A DNA stretch of 64,000 bases from Carboxylicivirga linearis (GTDB lineage: Bacteria; Bacteroidota; Bacteroidia; Bacteroidales; Marinilabiliaceae), in the NCBI RefSeq assembly GCF_018271995.1, contig NZ_JAGUCO010000004.1:1-64000 (forward strand), written 5' to 3'. This document shows, in pieces, positions 46,805 through 58,029 of the stretch. Numbering within the stretch: the first letter of the stretch is position 1; the number at the start of each line of letters is the position of its first letter. Below the pieces are notes generated by a model that was given only the letters and a program-made list of their open reading frames with translations, made no database searches and was not told where the DNA came from. The translations under genes were made by a program, and so were the position numbers.

Positions 46805-48597
46805 TATTTCTCCACTATATAATTCTCCAAAACTAATGCATCCATACCAGATTTCATAAAACAGGCGTATGCCTCCTCGGGCGTATTTACAATGGGTTCA
46901 TCTTTAACGTTAAAACTGGTATTGATTACCACACCAATTCCGGTTTGTTTCTGATACGACTTTATTAAACTCCAAAAAACAGGATTAATATCTTTTTTTA
47001 CTACCTGAACTCTGGCTGAATAATCGATATGTGTAATGGCCGGTAAATCAGACTTGATGAAATTACGTTTTTCGTCTAAGCCAAAACTGTGAAAACCCTC
47101 TGGCAATTCTTTTTTAATCGATTGCTTAACATTATTAGTAAACAACATATAATAAGAATGCTTACCCGCCTCAAAATATGTATCAAAATCTTCTTCACAA
47201 ACAGCAGGTGCAAAAGGCCTGAAACCTTCCCGGAACTTGATTTTCATATTTAATTTATACTGCATTTCCGGATCCGAAGCATCTGCTAGTATGCTTCTGT
47301 TACCTAAAGCACGTGGACCAAACTCTGTTCTTCCCCTAAACCACCCTACTACTTTTTTTGATGCAATTAACTGCGCCGTAGCCTCAGTTAATTCTTCATT
47401 ACTACTATAATATCGATAGTTGCATTTGTGTTTTTGTAGTAATCTTTCTATATCATTATCTGAACATCTCGACCCTAAATAAGGATTGAACGGCTTATGC
47501 AATCCATCGAAAATTCTATCCTCCTTAATATGAGCTACCGCCAATGCAGCCCCTAAAGCACCTCCCGCATCTCCTGCTGCCGGTTGTACAAATATATCTT
47601 CAAACAAATCCTGATTAAATAATACAGAGTTGGCTACGCAATTCAGGGCCACACCTCCTGAAAGACACAAATACTGTTCGTTTGTTTCTTGTTTTATAAA
47701 TCGAATGATTTTAACCAGTATTTCTTCTAAAACAGACTGGGCAGCAAATGCGAGATCGGCATGTACCTGCTCCAATTTTTCTTCTGGTAGACGTTGTTTT
47801 ATTCCAAACAGTTTTGCCCACTTTTGGGGATCAACCATCCTTAACCCAACCGGATATTCGAAATATTTTCGATTTAGCTGTATAGATCCATCCGATTCTA
47901 TATCAACCAAATTATCTTTAATGGTTTTAATAAATTGCTGAGCCCTCTCTGATGATGAATTACTATAGGGAGCCAATCCCATCATTTTATATTCCCCTTT
48001 ATTTACTTCAAAACCCAGAAAATAGGTAAATGAAGAATAAAATAGCCCCAGCGAATCTGGAAAATGCAGCTCTCCCATTATTTCAATTCCCTTCTCTCCA
48101 CACGCAATGCCATATGAGGTGGTTGTCCACTCTCCTACTCCGTCGATTGATAAAAATGCACTTTTCTTAAATGGCGAAGTATAAAAAGAACTGGCAGCAT
48201 GCGATAAATGATGTTCGGGAAATGAAATTGGAATATTATCAACATTGCCAATGGACTTTAAGCTCTTTCTGATATTCTGTTTGATAAACAACTTTTCTTT
48301 TAGCCACACCGGAATAGCCTTGGCAAAAGATTTAAAACCTAAAGGTGCATAGGCATAGTAGGTTTCTAACAAGCGCTCGAACTTTAAAAAAGGCTTTTCA
48401 TAAAAAGAGATGATGTCAATATCTCCAAGGTCAATCCCCGACTCTGAAAGGCAGAATTTGATCGCATTCTCAGGAAAACTGGCATCATTCTTTACTCGGG
48501 TAAATCTTTCTTCCTGAGCTGCAAATAACACATTCCCATTTTCAATGATAGCTGCCGCTGAATCGTGATAGTATGCTGATATTCCTAGAATTTTCAT
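46804..48597 (-). CDS. NodU/CmcH-family carbamoyltransferase
   Basis: A 597-residue cytoplasmic enzyme of the NodU/TobZ type that transfers a carbamoyl group from carbamoyl phosphate, through a carbamoyl adenylate, to a hydroxyl of a sugar or similar acceptor. The N-terminal Kae1-like domain (ILGISAYYHDSAAAI, FPEHHLSHAASSFY, SGGVALNCVAN) and the C-terminal domain (VGWFRGRTEFGPRALGNRSILAD, VINTSFNVKDEPIV) are complete. It heads the set with DUF5989 and SxtJ and faces the SGNH-TPR gene. The product may be a modified surface glycan, lipid or small secondary metabolite; the acceptor is unknown. Confidence 0.92.
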   Translation of the reverse strand: MKILGISAYYHDSAAAIIENGNVLFAAQEERFTRVKNDASFPENAIKFCLSESGIDLGDIDIISFYEKPFLKFERLLETYYAYAPLGFKSFAKAIPVWLKEKLFIKQNIRKSLKSIGNVDNIPISFPEHHLSHAASSFYTSPFKKSAFLSIDGVGEWTTTSYGIACGEKGIEIMGELHFPDSLGLFYSSFTYFLGFEVNKGEYKMMGLAPYSNSSSERAQQFIKTIKDNLVDIESDGSIQLNRKYFEYPVGLRMVDPQKWAKLFGIKQRLPEEKLEQVHADLAFAAQSVLEEILVKIIRFIKQETNEQYLCLSGGVALNCVANSVLFNQDLFEDIFVQPAAGDAGGALGAALAVAHIKEDRIFDGLHKPFNPYLGSRCSDNDIERLLQKHKCNYRYYSSNEELTEATAQLIASKKVVGWFRGRTEFGPRALGNRSILADASDPEMQYKLNMKIKFREGFRPFAPAVCEEDFDTYFEAGKHSYYMLFTNNVKQSIKKELPEGFHSFGLDEKRNFIKSDLPAITHIDYSARVQVVKKDINPVFWSLIKSYQKQTGIGVVINTSFNVKDEPIVNTPEEAYACFMKSGMDALVLENYIVEK

Positions 48598-48639
48598 TGT
48601 GCTAAATATATAAATATTCCGCTAAAGGATACTATCTTC

Positions 48640-48678
48640 AAAAAACAAAGAGCCGCTCCAAATGAGTTGAAGCGACTC
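48640..48678 (-). terminator. Terminator after the methyltransferase gene
   Basis: On the minus strand GAGTCGCTTC pairs with GAGCGGCTC over a ten-base loop and is followed by TTTGTTTTTT, just before the carbamoyltransferase gene. Confidence 0.75.
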
Positions 48679-48705
48679 CTTTAAGATTGCTTGCGTGAAT
48701 AAAAG

Positions 48706-49479
48706 TTATAACTTTTTGCCTATATAAAAAGCATAGCCATAAAACTGCTTGTACTTGTAATACAAGTCTGTTTCGTGCTGTTGATTTTTTATAAAATCTT
48801 CGGCTGCGTTATTACCTGCATGTTTCTTTAGATAATCTTCCTGAGCCTGAACCTGTGGTTCATAAAAATGCTCAATCCAACAGTTTTCAGGTAACATAAA
48901 GGCAGCTATTGGAAGATAACCGGCACTTTGCATTTGTGCCATCTTATTTGGCAGGGTATCAATTTCCGGATATGCATCCATCCAGAAATCCTGAATTTCA
49001 GCAGGACGTTCATCCGTAAACCATGTAGCTTCAGAAACAGCCACATACCCTCCCGGCTTTAAAAACCTTTGCCAATACTTCAGGCCTTTTTCAAAACCAA
49101 TATTATAAATAGCTCCTTCACACCAGATCAAATCCAATGATTCTTCTTGAAAATGCAAATCATCCATCGAACCTTGTTCTCCTTTCACTCTATCCTGAAG
49201 ATTCAAATCGTTGGCATTGGCATTGAATAAATCAACAAATTGAGGAAACAGATCAATGCCCGTTACCTTACCGGGTGCATTTTGTGCCAATACCATTGTC
49301 TGTACACCCGCACCGCAACCAAAATCAACAATGTGCGATGACTCTGTAAGTCCATCAACAAAGCTAAGTGCCTTCTTAGTTATTTCTGGGCTTCCGGGCC
49401 CCTGACGCTTTACTGTAGTATAATATTCAACGATAAGGTTAACATCAAATTCGTGAATAGATTTTATGTTGTCGCTCAT
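48706..49479 (-). CDS. Class I SAM-dependent methyltransferase
   Basis: A 257-residue cytoplasmic methyltransferase. The SAM-binding motif I is [11 protein letters not shown], the motif II acidic residue lies in [11 protein letters not shown], and motif IV is [19 protein letters not shown], followed by [12 protein letters not shown]. The C-terminal part (about residues 165-257), with WTFYEPQ-like and [22 protein letters not shown] segments, does not name a substrate. It is transcribed alone from a -7 box near 49666 through a long structured leader and ends at a terminator. The substrate is unknown; small-molecule methylation is the general guess. Confidence 0.85.
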   Translation of the reverse strand: MSDNIKSIHEFDVNLIVEYYTTVKRQGPGSPEITKKALSFVDGLTESSHIVDFGCGAGVQTMVLAQNAPGKVTGIDLFPQFVDLFNANANDLNLQDRVKGEQGSMDDLHFQEESLDLIWCEGAIYNIGFEKGLKYWQRFLKPGGYVAVSEATWFTDERPAEIQDFWMDAYPEIDTLPNKMAQMQSAGYLPIAAFMLPENCWIEHFYEPQVQAQEDYLKKHAGNNAAEDFIKNQQHETDLYYKYKQFYGYAFYIGKKL

Positions 49480-49554
49480 GACAATTAATTTTTATGATAA
49501 CATAGAAATCCTATGCATCAAGTTATTTGTAATAAAGTATGGATATAAAAATTC

Positions 49555-49614
49555 CTCCTGGCAGATTTTGCCGGAGTTTAACGAAAGGATAACCAAGGTC
49601 GAAACCTAGGTTAT
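49555..49614 (-). promoter_or_regulatory. Structured leader RNA with two hairpins before the methyltransferase gene
   Basis: Read on the minus strand, an 11-base stem (ATAACCTAGGT / ACCTTGGTTAT, one mismatch) closes on a UUCG loop at 49589-49614, and a second hairpin (CTCCGGCA / TGCCAGGAG, 49555-49576) is followed by GAATTTTT, like a terminator. Transcription probably begins near 49658, from a TATATTTG -7 box at 49666-49673, so the leader is about 180 bases. It could be an attenuator, a riboswitch or a small RNA; I could not match a known class. Confidence 0.5.
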
Positions 49615-49665
49615 TTACTTTACCAGATCCTTATTAGTTATAGTCATAAAGCGTTTTAAGCGATG

Positions 49666-49673
49666 CAAATATA
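49666..49673 (-). promoter_or_regulatory. -7 box for the methyltransferase leader
   Basis: On the minus strand, TATATTTG fits TAnnTTTG; TTTG elements lie 16 and 21 bases upstream (49690-49693 and 49695-49698), neither at the ideal distance. Confidence 0.45.
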
Positions 49674-49748
49674 CAGATATTGAAGCAATCAAACCAAAGT
49701 TATGTGTAATTTTCTATATTAGTATCAACTTAATCAACCTCTAACATA

Positions 49749-50546
49749 ATGACGATCTCAAATTCCAACTTCTTTTCACAATCTCTCTTATTAATTGGTG
49801 GATTTGCAATTGCATATAATACCTCCGTTGCCTTACATGAACTGGGCCATACTGTAGCAGTATTAATTGATGGCGGACAAATACAGGAATTTGTGTTAAA
49901 TCCTTTCTCGTGGAGTTGGAATCTTGGTCAGAATGTTAGCAACATTACTTTCACTGCCTGGGGAGGCGTTACCTTTGGATTATTCTTTTCCATGCTACCT
50001 TTCCTATTAAATTTTATCATCCACTCTGGCACCTATCAATTTTTAAGCAAGATAACAGCCGCTTATGCTTTACTTTTTAATGGTGTTTATCTGGTTGCAG
50101 GAACCCTATTTGATTTTGGTGATGGAGGAGAACTGGCTGATTTGGGTATTAGCAAGGAATTGCTTCTTATACTTGGATCTATCTACTTAATCAGCTCCTT
50201 TATAATTTGGATCAATCTGCAATATCATTTGGGGATGAATAAACAAACCTCCTTTCTTCAACGTTTGGGAGTGATTACCATTGGATTTGCTCCCTATCTG
50301 TTTCTTATCTATTTGTACAATCAAATACACAATGCTCATCAAATATTGATTTGGGGTGGATTTGCTTTGGTAGGAATCCTCTTAGCATTTTTGATAGCCA
50401 TTGCAGGTTATTGGGGAGTAAGAGGAATGATACAAAAACAACCAAAAGTAATCCCTCTCAACAAAGACTGGCTTATACTGGTAATAGCATTACTAATTAT
50501 TATAGCTGAATTTGTTGTATTCGGAACACCTGATAATCCGTTTTAA
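49749..50546 (+). CDS. M50-like membrane metalloprotease
   Basis: A 265-residue membrane protein with about seven helices. The HEXXH zinc motif is in ALHELGHTVAVLIDGG near residue 28, within the first helix, as in M50-type or site-2 protease-like membrane proteases. A second ligand motif is not clear, though FNGVYLVAGTLFDFGDGGE offers an aspartate. It may cleave membrane proteins or be an inactive relative. It is divergent from the methyltransferase gene and followed after 15 bases by a small exported protein gene, so the two may form an operon with the gene at 51090. Confidence 0.7.
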   Translation: MTISNSNFFSQSLLLIGGFAIAYNTSVALHELGHTVAVLIDGGQIQEFVLNPFSWSWNLGQNVSNITFTAWGGVTFGLFFSMLPFLLNFIIHSGTYQFLSKITAAYALLFNGVYLVAGTLFDFGDGGELADLGISKELLLILGSIYLISSFIIWINLQYHLGMNKQTSFLQRLGVITIGFAPYLFLIYLYNQIHNAHQILIWGGFALVGILLAFLIAIAGYWGVRGMIQKQPKVIPLNKDWLILVIALLIIIAEFVVFGTPDNPF

Positions 50547-50561
50547 CCATAAACAGTACCA

Positions 50562-51044
50562 ATGAAAAAGTTGAAAATACACTATTCGTTATTATTTGTG
50601 TTTATCTTCTTGATAAACATCTCAACAAATGCACAACAAAAAGATGTTAATCAAATAAAATCGTTGACCACTAAATCATGGCGACTTCTTGAAGAAAAAC
50701 AATATAAAAAAAGCCGCGACACAGCCGAATTATTATTAAAAGTAAATAGCTGTTCAAGTTCTACCTATGCTTTATTGGGCACTATCTATGCAAAATATGC
50801 GGCAGAAGGCAATACCGAAGATGATCTTATAAACAGAAGCCTTATCTACTGCCTGGTTATAGATATGTACGAAAAGGCCAAACAAGTAGATCCGGGTTAT
50901 ACTCAACAAGCTGATACTTGGATAGAGGTTTATTCCAGCTACCTACCTGATCATCAATCAACATTTATTAATATACAAGAAAGAGATGAAGTTATTTTAG
51001 AGGGATGGATTAACCGCAAAACAAAATTTCGTTATAAACCTTAG
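50562..51044 (+). CDS. Small exported helical protein
   Basis: A 160-residue protein with a signal peptide (MKKLKIHYSLLFVFIFLINISTNAQ). The body has helical TPR-like stretches (KSWRLLEEKQYKKSRDTAELLLKV and SSTYALLGTIYAKYA), so it may be a TPR-type interaction protein, but I could not define full repeats. It lies between a membrane protease gene and a small membrane protein gene, with gaps of 15 and 45 bases. No function is offered. Confidence 0.65.
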   Translation: MKKLKIHYSLLFVFIFLINISTNAQQKDVNQIKSLTTKSWRLLEEKQYKKSRDTAELLLKVNSCSSSTYALLGTIYAKYAAEGNTEDDLINRSLIYCLVIDMYEKAKQVDPGYTQQADTWIEVYSSYLPDHQSTFINIQERDEVILEGWINRKTKFRYKP

Positions 51045-51089
51045 CTTTTATACCATCAATTCTATAATTTTAATCTCAAAACCTATTAC

Positions 51090-51563
51090 ATGAAAACAGA
51101 TATAAAACTTTTTAATATCTCTCTCACTGATACCTTCCTTTTGTTTGTTTTCATGAGTCTGGCAATAACCATTCTGCTATTTTTTATTAGTGCATTTCAA
51201 GGTACACCCACTTTGCTTTATGGCAAAACACCCTGGTTTTACCAGTTATTATTTCCGTTACTATTTGCATTTTCCAATAACCTGGCAAATCGCAAAGGGA
51301 AGCTAACTTTTTCTGATGTTAATAATTCACAAGCTCTTTTTGAACAGATCGATTCCTTTCTTCAACATAAATACAATCGAATCAATGTATCAGACAATGA
51401 GTTCAGATATACAAAAAGAAATGTATTAGCTCGATTTTTTGATTTCTTTCTTAGAGAAAACATACGTATTTCAACCACCAACAACCAAATAGTTATTTAT
51501 AGCAAGAAACATCAGTTTAACCGGATTGAAGTACAATTACAAAGAACTGAGGCTTACTCATAA
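51090..51563 (+). CDS. Small membrane protein of unknown function
   Basis: A 157-residue protein with two hydrophobic segments near the N-terminus (residues 14-36, TFLLFVFMSLAITILLFFISAF, and 45-65) and a basic cytoplasmic C-terminal part of about 90 residues rich in N, K and R. I do not recognise the family. It follows the small exported protein gene closely and ends about 150 bases before the S9 peptidase gene, so it may close the operon that begins with the M50-like gene. Confidence 0.6.
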   Translation: MKTDIKLFNISLTDTFLLFVFMSLAITILLFFISAFQGTPTLLYGKTPWFYQLLFPLLFAFSNNLANRKGKLTFSDVNNSQALFEQIDSFLQHKYNRINVSDNEFRYTKRNVLARFFDFFLRENIRISTTNNQIVIYSKKHQFNRIEVQLQRTEAYS

Positions 51564-51716
51564 CAATCATCAATTTTTATCGTTTTCTACCATATTTATT
51601 CGATTTTGCACAAGAATAATACACATTTGTATAAGTCTTTCTTTTAAAAACAATGTAATTTTGGTTTTACCCTTACTTAATTAAGGGCTTCTTTAGAAAA
51701 TCATAAAACCAAATTG

Positions 51717-53999
<2,283 letters not shown>

Positions 54000-54110
54000 T
54001 TTTTCAGGCATGCCATCTTCATAGCTCTACAGCTATTAAGATGGTTCTTTACTTGCCTAAAGCCTCCATTACTTCGTACCTTTATATATAGTATAGATGG
54101 AGGATCCGTC

Positions 54111-54530
54111 ATGAAAGACAAACTGATCTATTATCGTTTACTTTACGCTGCTATCGGCTTTATTATTACAACGGCACTTATATTAGCAGTTATCGCTCTG
54201 CCTACAACCAAGCTACCCGATCAGGCTATTACTCCGGTTTGGGTCAATGTTTTTATTCATTTGTTATTTATCCTATCAATTGTATATGTAATTAAAGTAG
54301 AACAAAGGGGCGGACAGCAAAAGAAGGAATTACTAGTTGTTACCGGTGCAATGATTATATTCTTAGGACTTATTGTATCTGATGGAGGCTTTGCATACTC
54401 TAACGATCCGGAAAGAATCACATTATGCGTATCGTTGTTTGTATGCGCCGGAACAGATTTAATAGCAGGTATTTTAACAATTAGTGCAAGATATTCTAGA
54501 AAATGGGGATCTACTAAAACTATCATATGA
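54111..54530 (+). CDS. Small four-helix membrane protein, unknown
   Basis: A 139-residue protein with four hydrophobic segments (residues 8-30, 48-65, 75-95 and 102-125) separated by short charged loops (KVEQRGGQQKKE). I do not recognise the family. The stop overlaps the start of the next small gene (ATGA at 54527-54530), so they are probably translated together. No function can be offered. Confidence 0.6.
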   Translation: MKDKLIYYRLLYAAIGFIITTALILAVIALPTTKLPDQAITPVWVNVFIHLLFILSIVYVIKVEQRGGQQKKELLVVTGAMIIFLGLIVSDGGFAYSNDPERITLCVSLFVCAGTDLIAGILTISARYSRKWGSTKTII

Positions 54531-54733
54531 GATATTGCTTTCCGCTACTTATTTTATTTATCCTAAGCCAACTTTGTGTTGGACAAGAAAATAAATTCTC
54601 TGAAAAGTGGGGAATAAATCTCGATTACTCATTATCAAACCAAACAAATTCAGTTGTAGCAGGCCCGTCTTTATTCTTTGAAAAAGGTTACGATCTAAAT
54701 AGCGGTTTTTGTACACGCTTTGTTCCCCTATAA
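54527..54733 (+). pseudogene. Truncated exported protein (probable gene remnant)
   Basis: A 68-residue frame with a signal peptide (MRYCFPLLILFILSQLCVGQ) and then KWGINLDYSLSNQTNSVVAGP and SLFFEKGYDLNSGF, which looks like the first beta hairpins of an outer membrane barrel or PorT-type protein. It ends abruptly at GFCTRFVPL, exactly where the 21-bp repeat array begins. The rest of a normal barrel is missing, so the repeat expansion or a deletion probably destroyed the gene. A real short protein is less likely. Confidence 0.55.
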
Positions 54734-54950
54734 ACTTGTCTATTTCCCTCGTGTACTTAACACCATCCCCTGTGTACTTGCCGTAAGTACATAAGGGATA
54801 ATCATTATCCCCCTTGTACCCGACATTTTCCCCCTTGTACTTATAACAAGTACATTGGGGATAAGCATCATCCCCTGTGCACCAGACATCATCACCCGTT
54901 TACTCATGAGTTTCCCTCGTGTACTTGAGGTTATCCCCCTTGTTTTTTAT
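54719..54950. repeat. 21-bp tandem repeat array with inverted units
   Basis: At least 11 units with a period of 21 bp (one unit of 22), consensus CATYATCCCCCTTGTACTTRN. Units start at 54719, 54740, 54761, 54782, 54803, 54824, 54845, 54866, 54887, 54909 and 54930. Units at 54782 and 54845 are in the opposite orientation (for example AAGTACATAAGGGATAAT), so the order of the first units is + + - + + -. The array has no open frame through it. The rest of the 365-base gap to 55098 shows only a promoter-like box for mgtC. Confidence 0.8.
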
Positions 54951-55068
54951 TCAGCTTTTGTGTGGATATTTTATTAGCAACACACCTGACTGTTTGACTA
55001 ATGCACTAAAATCAAACGAATCTCCGATTAATCATGGCCATACATCTTCACTTTTTCTCGTATAGCTG

Positions 55069-55076
55069 TATCTTTG
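55069..55076 (+). promoter_or_regulatory. -7 box of mgtC-like gene
   Basis: TATCTTTG fits TAnnTTTG 23 bases before the ATG at 55099. No -33 TTTG at the usual distance was seen. Confidence 0.45.
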
Positions 55077-55098
55077 TATAAAACTGAATTATCAAACC

Positions 55099-55536
55099 AT
55101 GAGCATTCAAGATTTTATAATTCGATTAGCTTTTGCTTTGGTAGGTGGCTTTATTATAGGCTTCGAAAGAGGCTGGCATCATAAATCAGCTGGATTACGT
55201 ACCAACACTTTAGTTGCAGTTGGTTCGGCACTTTTTGTGATGCTTTCAATTAATCTTACTCAGGAAAAAGGTGATGTTACCCGAATTGTAGCTCAGGTTG
55301 TAAGTGGCATCGGTTTTTTAGGAGCTGGAATTATTTTTAAAGAAGGATTAACAGTACATGGACTCACAACAGCAGCCACTGTTTGGTGCAGTTCTGCTAT
55401 TGGTTGTTTAGCAGCGGCCGGTTATTATATCGAGACATTAATTGGAACCATTTTCGTCTTAATCATCAACAATCTGCTTCTTCCTTTGGATAAAAAATTA
55501 TCGGAACGAGATAAGGAGGATGAAGAAGAAAAATAA
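55099..55536 (+). CDS. MgtC/SapB-family membrane protein
   Basis: A 145-residue membrane protein with about four helices. The MgtC signature is clear: RLAFALVGGFIIGFERGWHHKSAGLRTNTLVAVGSALFVMLS and then GIGFLGAGIIFKEGLTVHGLTTAATVWCSSAIGCLAAAGY. Only the N-terminal MgtC domain is present; the C-terminal ACT-like domain of virulence-type MgtC is absent. Family members help cells cope with low magnesium or acid in pathogens, but this short form is widespread in free-living bacteria with unknown role. Convergent with the PBP gene; the stops are 15 bases apart. Confidence 0.9.
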   Translation: MSIQDFIIRLAFALVGGFIIGFERGWHHKSAGLRTNTLVAVGSALFVMLSINLTQEKGDVTRIVAQVVSGIGFLGAGIIFKEGLTVHGLTTAATVWCSSAIGCLAAAGYYIETLIGTIFVLIINNLLLPLDKKLSERDKEDEEEK

Positions 55537-55550
55537 ACTGTTTATTATCT

Positions 55551-57929
55551 TTAATTCTTTTTAAACAAATCCTTCATCCGATCCAAAACACTTTTATGAT
55601 CTCGTTTTTCTTTTCTTTCTTCGCGTTTGGATTTACGTTCTTCTTTGCGTTTAATTTTAGTTGAATCCGGTCGGCCAAAGCTATCAAACAAGCGATTGAA
55701 TATATCCTTATCCGGATCATCCAAAGAATAATCATCACACGTCAAGCGGCTTTGCAAATCATATGGGATAGAATAAAAGGAACTGGAAGAGTACTTTTTC
55801 ATTGAGCCATCACGCTCTACGCGTTGCATAAAACGGGCAAAGATCGGTAACGCCATATGCCCTCCGCTTCCGAGTGCAGTAGAGCGAAAATGTATTGATG
55901 GCTGATCGTTTCCTACCCATGCCCCGGCAACTAAAGTAGGTGTATAACCTATAAACCAACCATCGGAATTATCCTGAGTAGTACCTGTTTTACCTGCCAA
56001 TTCACTTTTAAGGTGATATAAATCTCTCAGGTTATGTCCTGTTCCTCGTTCAACCACCCCTTTCATCATTTCAATAATATAATATGCCACCTGGTCATCA
56101 TATGCCTGCCTACTTTCCTGCTCATCTTCATTAACATACAATGGGTTTCCATATCTATCTTCAATTCTAAGCAACATTATAGGTTCCACCGGACGACCAT
56201 AATTGGGAAAGGTAGTATATGCAGAAACCATTTCAAGCAAGGATAATTCAGCTGTTCCCAAGGCAATAGAAGGCACTTTAGGGATATCGCCCTCTATACC
56301 CATATCATGGGCCATATCAATGGTTTTACCAATGCCTACACGGGTAATCACTTTGGCACTAATAGTATTGACCGATTTTGCCAGGCCACCTTTTAAAGTA
56401 TAATATCCTTCATGATTACCGTCACTGTTTGATGGCTTCCAATCATCATAGTCTTCGTATACTTGTTGTTCGTTCGAGATCCATTCGCATGGTTCCATAC
56501 CGTCTGCCAGTGCTGTAGTGTATACAATTGGCTTAAAGGTAGAGCCTACCATACGCCGGGAAGTAACATGATCGTATTGCGATGTTTTATGATCTACTCC
56601 TCCAACCCAGGCCAGTACGTGACCATTCTTCGGATTCATTGCCAAAAAGCCGGTATTCAGTAATTTTAGATAATGCTTTACCGAATCAACTGGACTCATG
56701 GTAACTTTCTTCTCTCCAGAAGCCGTATAGATAGTCATCGACACTGGGACCTCCATGTGTTTAAAAATCTTCTCTTCCTTCCAACCGGCATCATCCAGCA
56801 ATTTATATCGCTTTGAGTAGCGTAGTGCATTCAGGTATATATTGGGATTCTTTTCCCAGGGATCACGCCCTTTCCAATGCCGATCGAACTCTCCCTGCAA
56901 GCGTTGCATTTGTTGATCAACAGCCTGTTCGGCATACTTTTGAAGCGAAGCATCTATGGTAGTAAAAATGCGCAACCCATCAGAGTAAATATCATATTCA
57001 TCACCGTATTTCTCTTCCAGTATTTTTTGAGCCTGCACCCTTATCTTTTCCCTGAAATAAGGTGCAATACCAGAGTTATGATCTATTCTATGATAGTCTA
57101 AAACTAACTTACTCTGCCTCCATTTCTGATATTCTGTTTCTGATAGAAATTCTTGCTCCTTCATCCTGCGAAGTACAATATTCCTTCTTTTTACACTTCG
57201 TTCCGGGTGAAGTCTGGGATTATAAGCGGTATTGGCAGCCAACATCCCTACCAAAGTAGCTGCCTCAGCAGGATTTAATTCTTTAGAATGCTTACCAAAA
57301 AAACGGCGCGATGCCATTTCTATACCATAAATATCCTCACCAAAAGGTACTGTATTTAAATATAAGGTAAGAATATCGTCTTTGCTGTAAATATCTTCGA
57401 GACGTGCGGCTGTAAATATCTCTTTTGTTTTACCAACAGGCAATGTAAGAAAACCTAAACGCATACGAGGATAGAGGTTCTTAGCCAACTGCTGACTAAT
57501 AGTACTTCCACCTCCCTGAGCTCTGTCTCCTAAAAAAACACTTCGGAACAAAACCCTGCCAAGACTTATAAAATCCAAGCCATTGTGTTCAAAAAAGCGA
57601 CTATCTTCAGTGGCGATCAAAGCATCTTTCACAAAAGATGACACCTGGTTATTATCGACAGTCAGGCGTTGTTCCACAAAAAAACGCCCCATCAATTCAT
57701 GATCGCTTGAAAATATTTCAGAAGCGGTATTATTTTGAATTTTTGCTAGTTGTTCTTCTGAGGGTAAGCGTCCGAACAGTCCGAGGTATACGAATAAAAC
57801 AAATATTGCTCCGACAGCAAAAGCCATTGCAGCTAATTTCAAACCCCAGATTATAATTTTCTTTTTACGGCTTGATTGTTTTGGTTTTCGGTTAGTACGC
57901 TTTGAAGGTGTCTTTTTCTTTGCCGGCAT
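55551..57929 (-). CDS. Class A penicillin-binding protein (PBP1A type)
   Basis: A 792-residue bifunctional peptidoglycan synthase with one N-terminal helix (about residues 30-50) after a basic tail. The glycosyltransferase domain has the catalytic Glu in ATEDSRFFEHNGLD and the GGSTISQQLAKNLYP motif; the transpeptidase domain has SxxK in GSTFKPIVY, SxN in KSVNTIS and KTGTTQDNSDGWF. The last 40 residues are low-complexity and very charged (KEERKSKREERKEKRDHKS), an unusual cytoplasmic-like tail on the outside. A housekeeping gene standing alone on the minus strand. Confidence 0.95.
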   Translation of the reverse strand: MPAKKKTPSKRTNRKPKQSSRKKKIIIWGLKLAAMAFAVGAIFVLFVYLGLFGRLPSEEQLAKIQNNTASEIFSSDHELMGRFFVEQRLTVDNNQVSSFVKDALIATEDSRFFEHNGLDFISLGRVLFRSVFLGDRAQGGGSTISQQLAKNLYPRMRLGFLTLPVGKTKEIFTAARLEDIYSKDDILTLYLNTVPFGEDIYGIEMASRRFFGKHSKELNPAEAATLVGMLAANTAYNPRLHPERSVKRRNIVLRRMKEQEFLSETEYQKWRQSKLVLDYHRIDHNSGIAPYFREKIRVQAQKILEEKYGDEYDIYSDGLRIFTTIDASLQKYAEQAVDQQMQRLQGEFDRHWKGRDPWEKNPNIYLNALRYSKRYKLLDDAGWKEEKIFKHMEVPVSMTIYTASGEKKVTMSPVDSVKHYLKLLNTGFLAMNPKNGHVLAWVGGVDHKTSQYDHVTSRRMVGSTFKPIVYTTALADGMEPCEWISNEQQVYEDYDDWKPSNSDGNHEGYYTLKGGLAKSVNTISAKVITRVGIGKTIDMAHDMGIEGDIPKVPSIALGTAELSLLEMVSAYTTFPNYGRPVEPIMLLRIEDRYGNPLYVNEDEQESRQAYDDQVAYYIIEMMKGVVERGTGHNLRDLYHLKSELAGKTGTTQDNSDGWFIGYTPTLVAGAWVGNDQPSIHFRSTALGSGGHMALPIFARFMQRVERDGSMKKYSSSSFYSIPYDLQSRLTCDDYSLDDPDKDIFNRLFDSFGRPDSTKIKRKEERKSKREERKEKRDHKSVLDRMKDLFKKN

Positions 57930-58029
57930 TGATTCTATTTTGAGTGCCGATAAAAATAGTAAAGAAATTGGGGATATAGAAAAATACCTATTGGAGTAGA
58001 TACTAATTTATCGTTTTTTTCATCCTATC

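Noticed and set aside
49480-49673. Known SAM or cobalamin riboswitch
   Set aside because: The GCCAGGAG stretch resembles a B12-box fragment, but the other conserved elements are missing, so I left the class open.
54719-54950. The repeat array as a CRISPR locus
   Set aside because: Units are contiguous 21-bp copies without spacers, some are inverted, and no cas genes are near.
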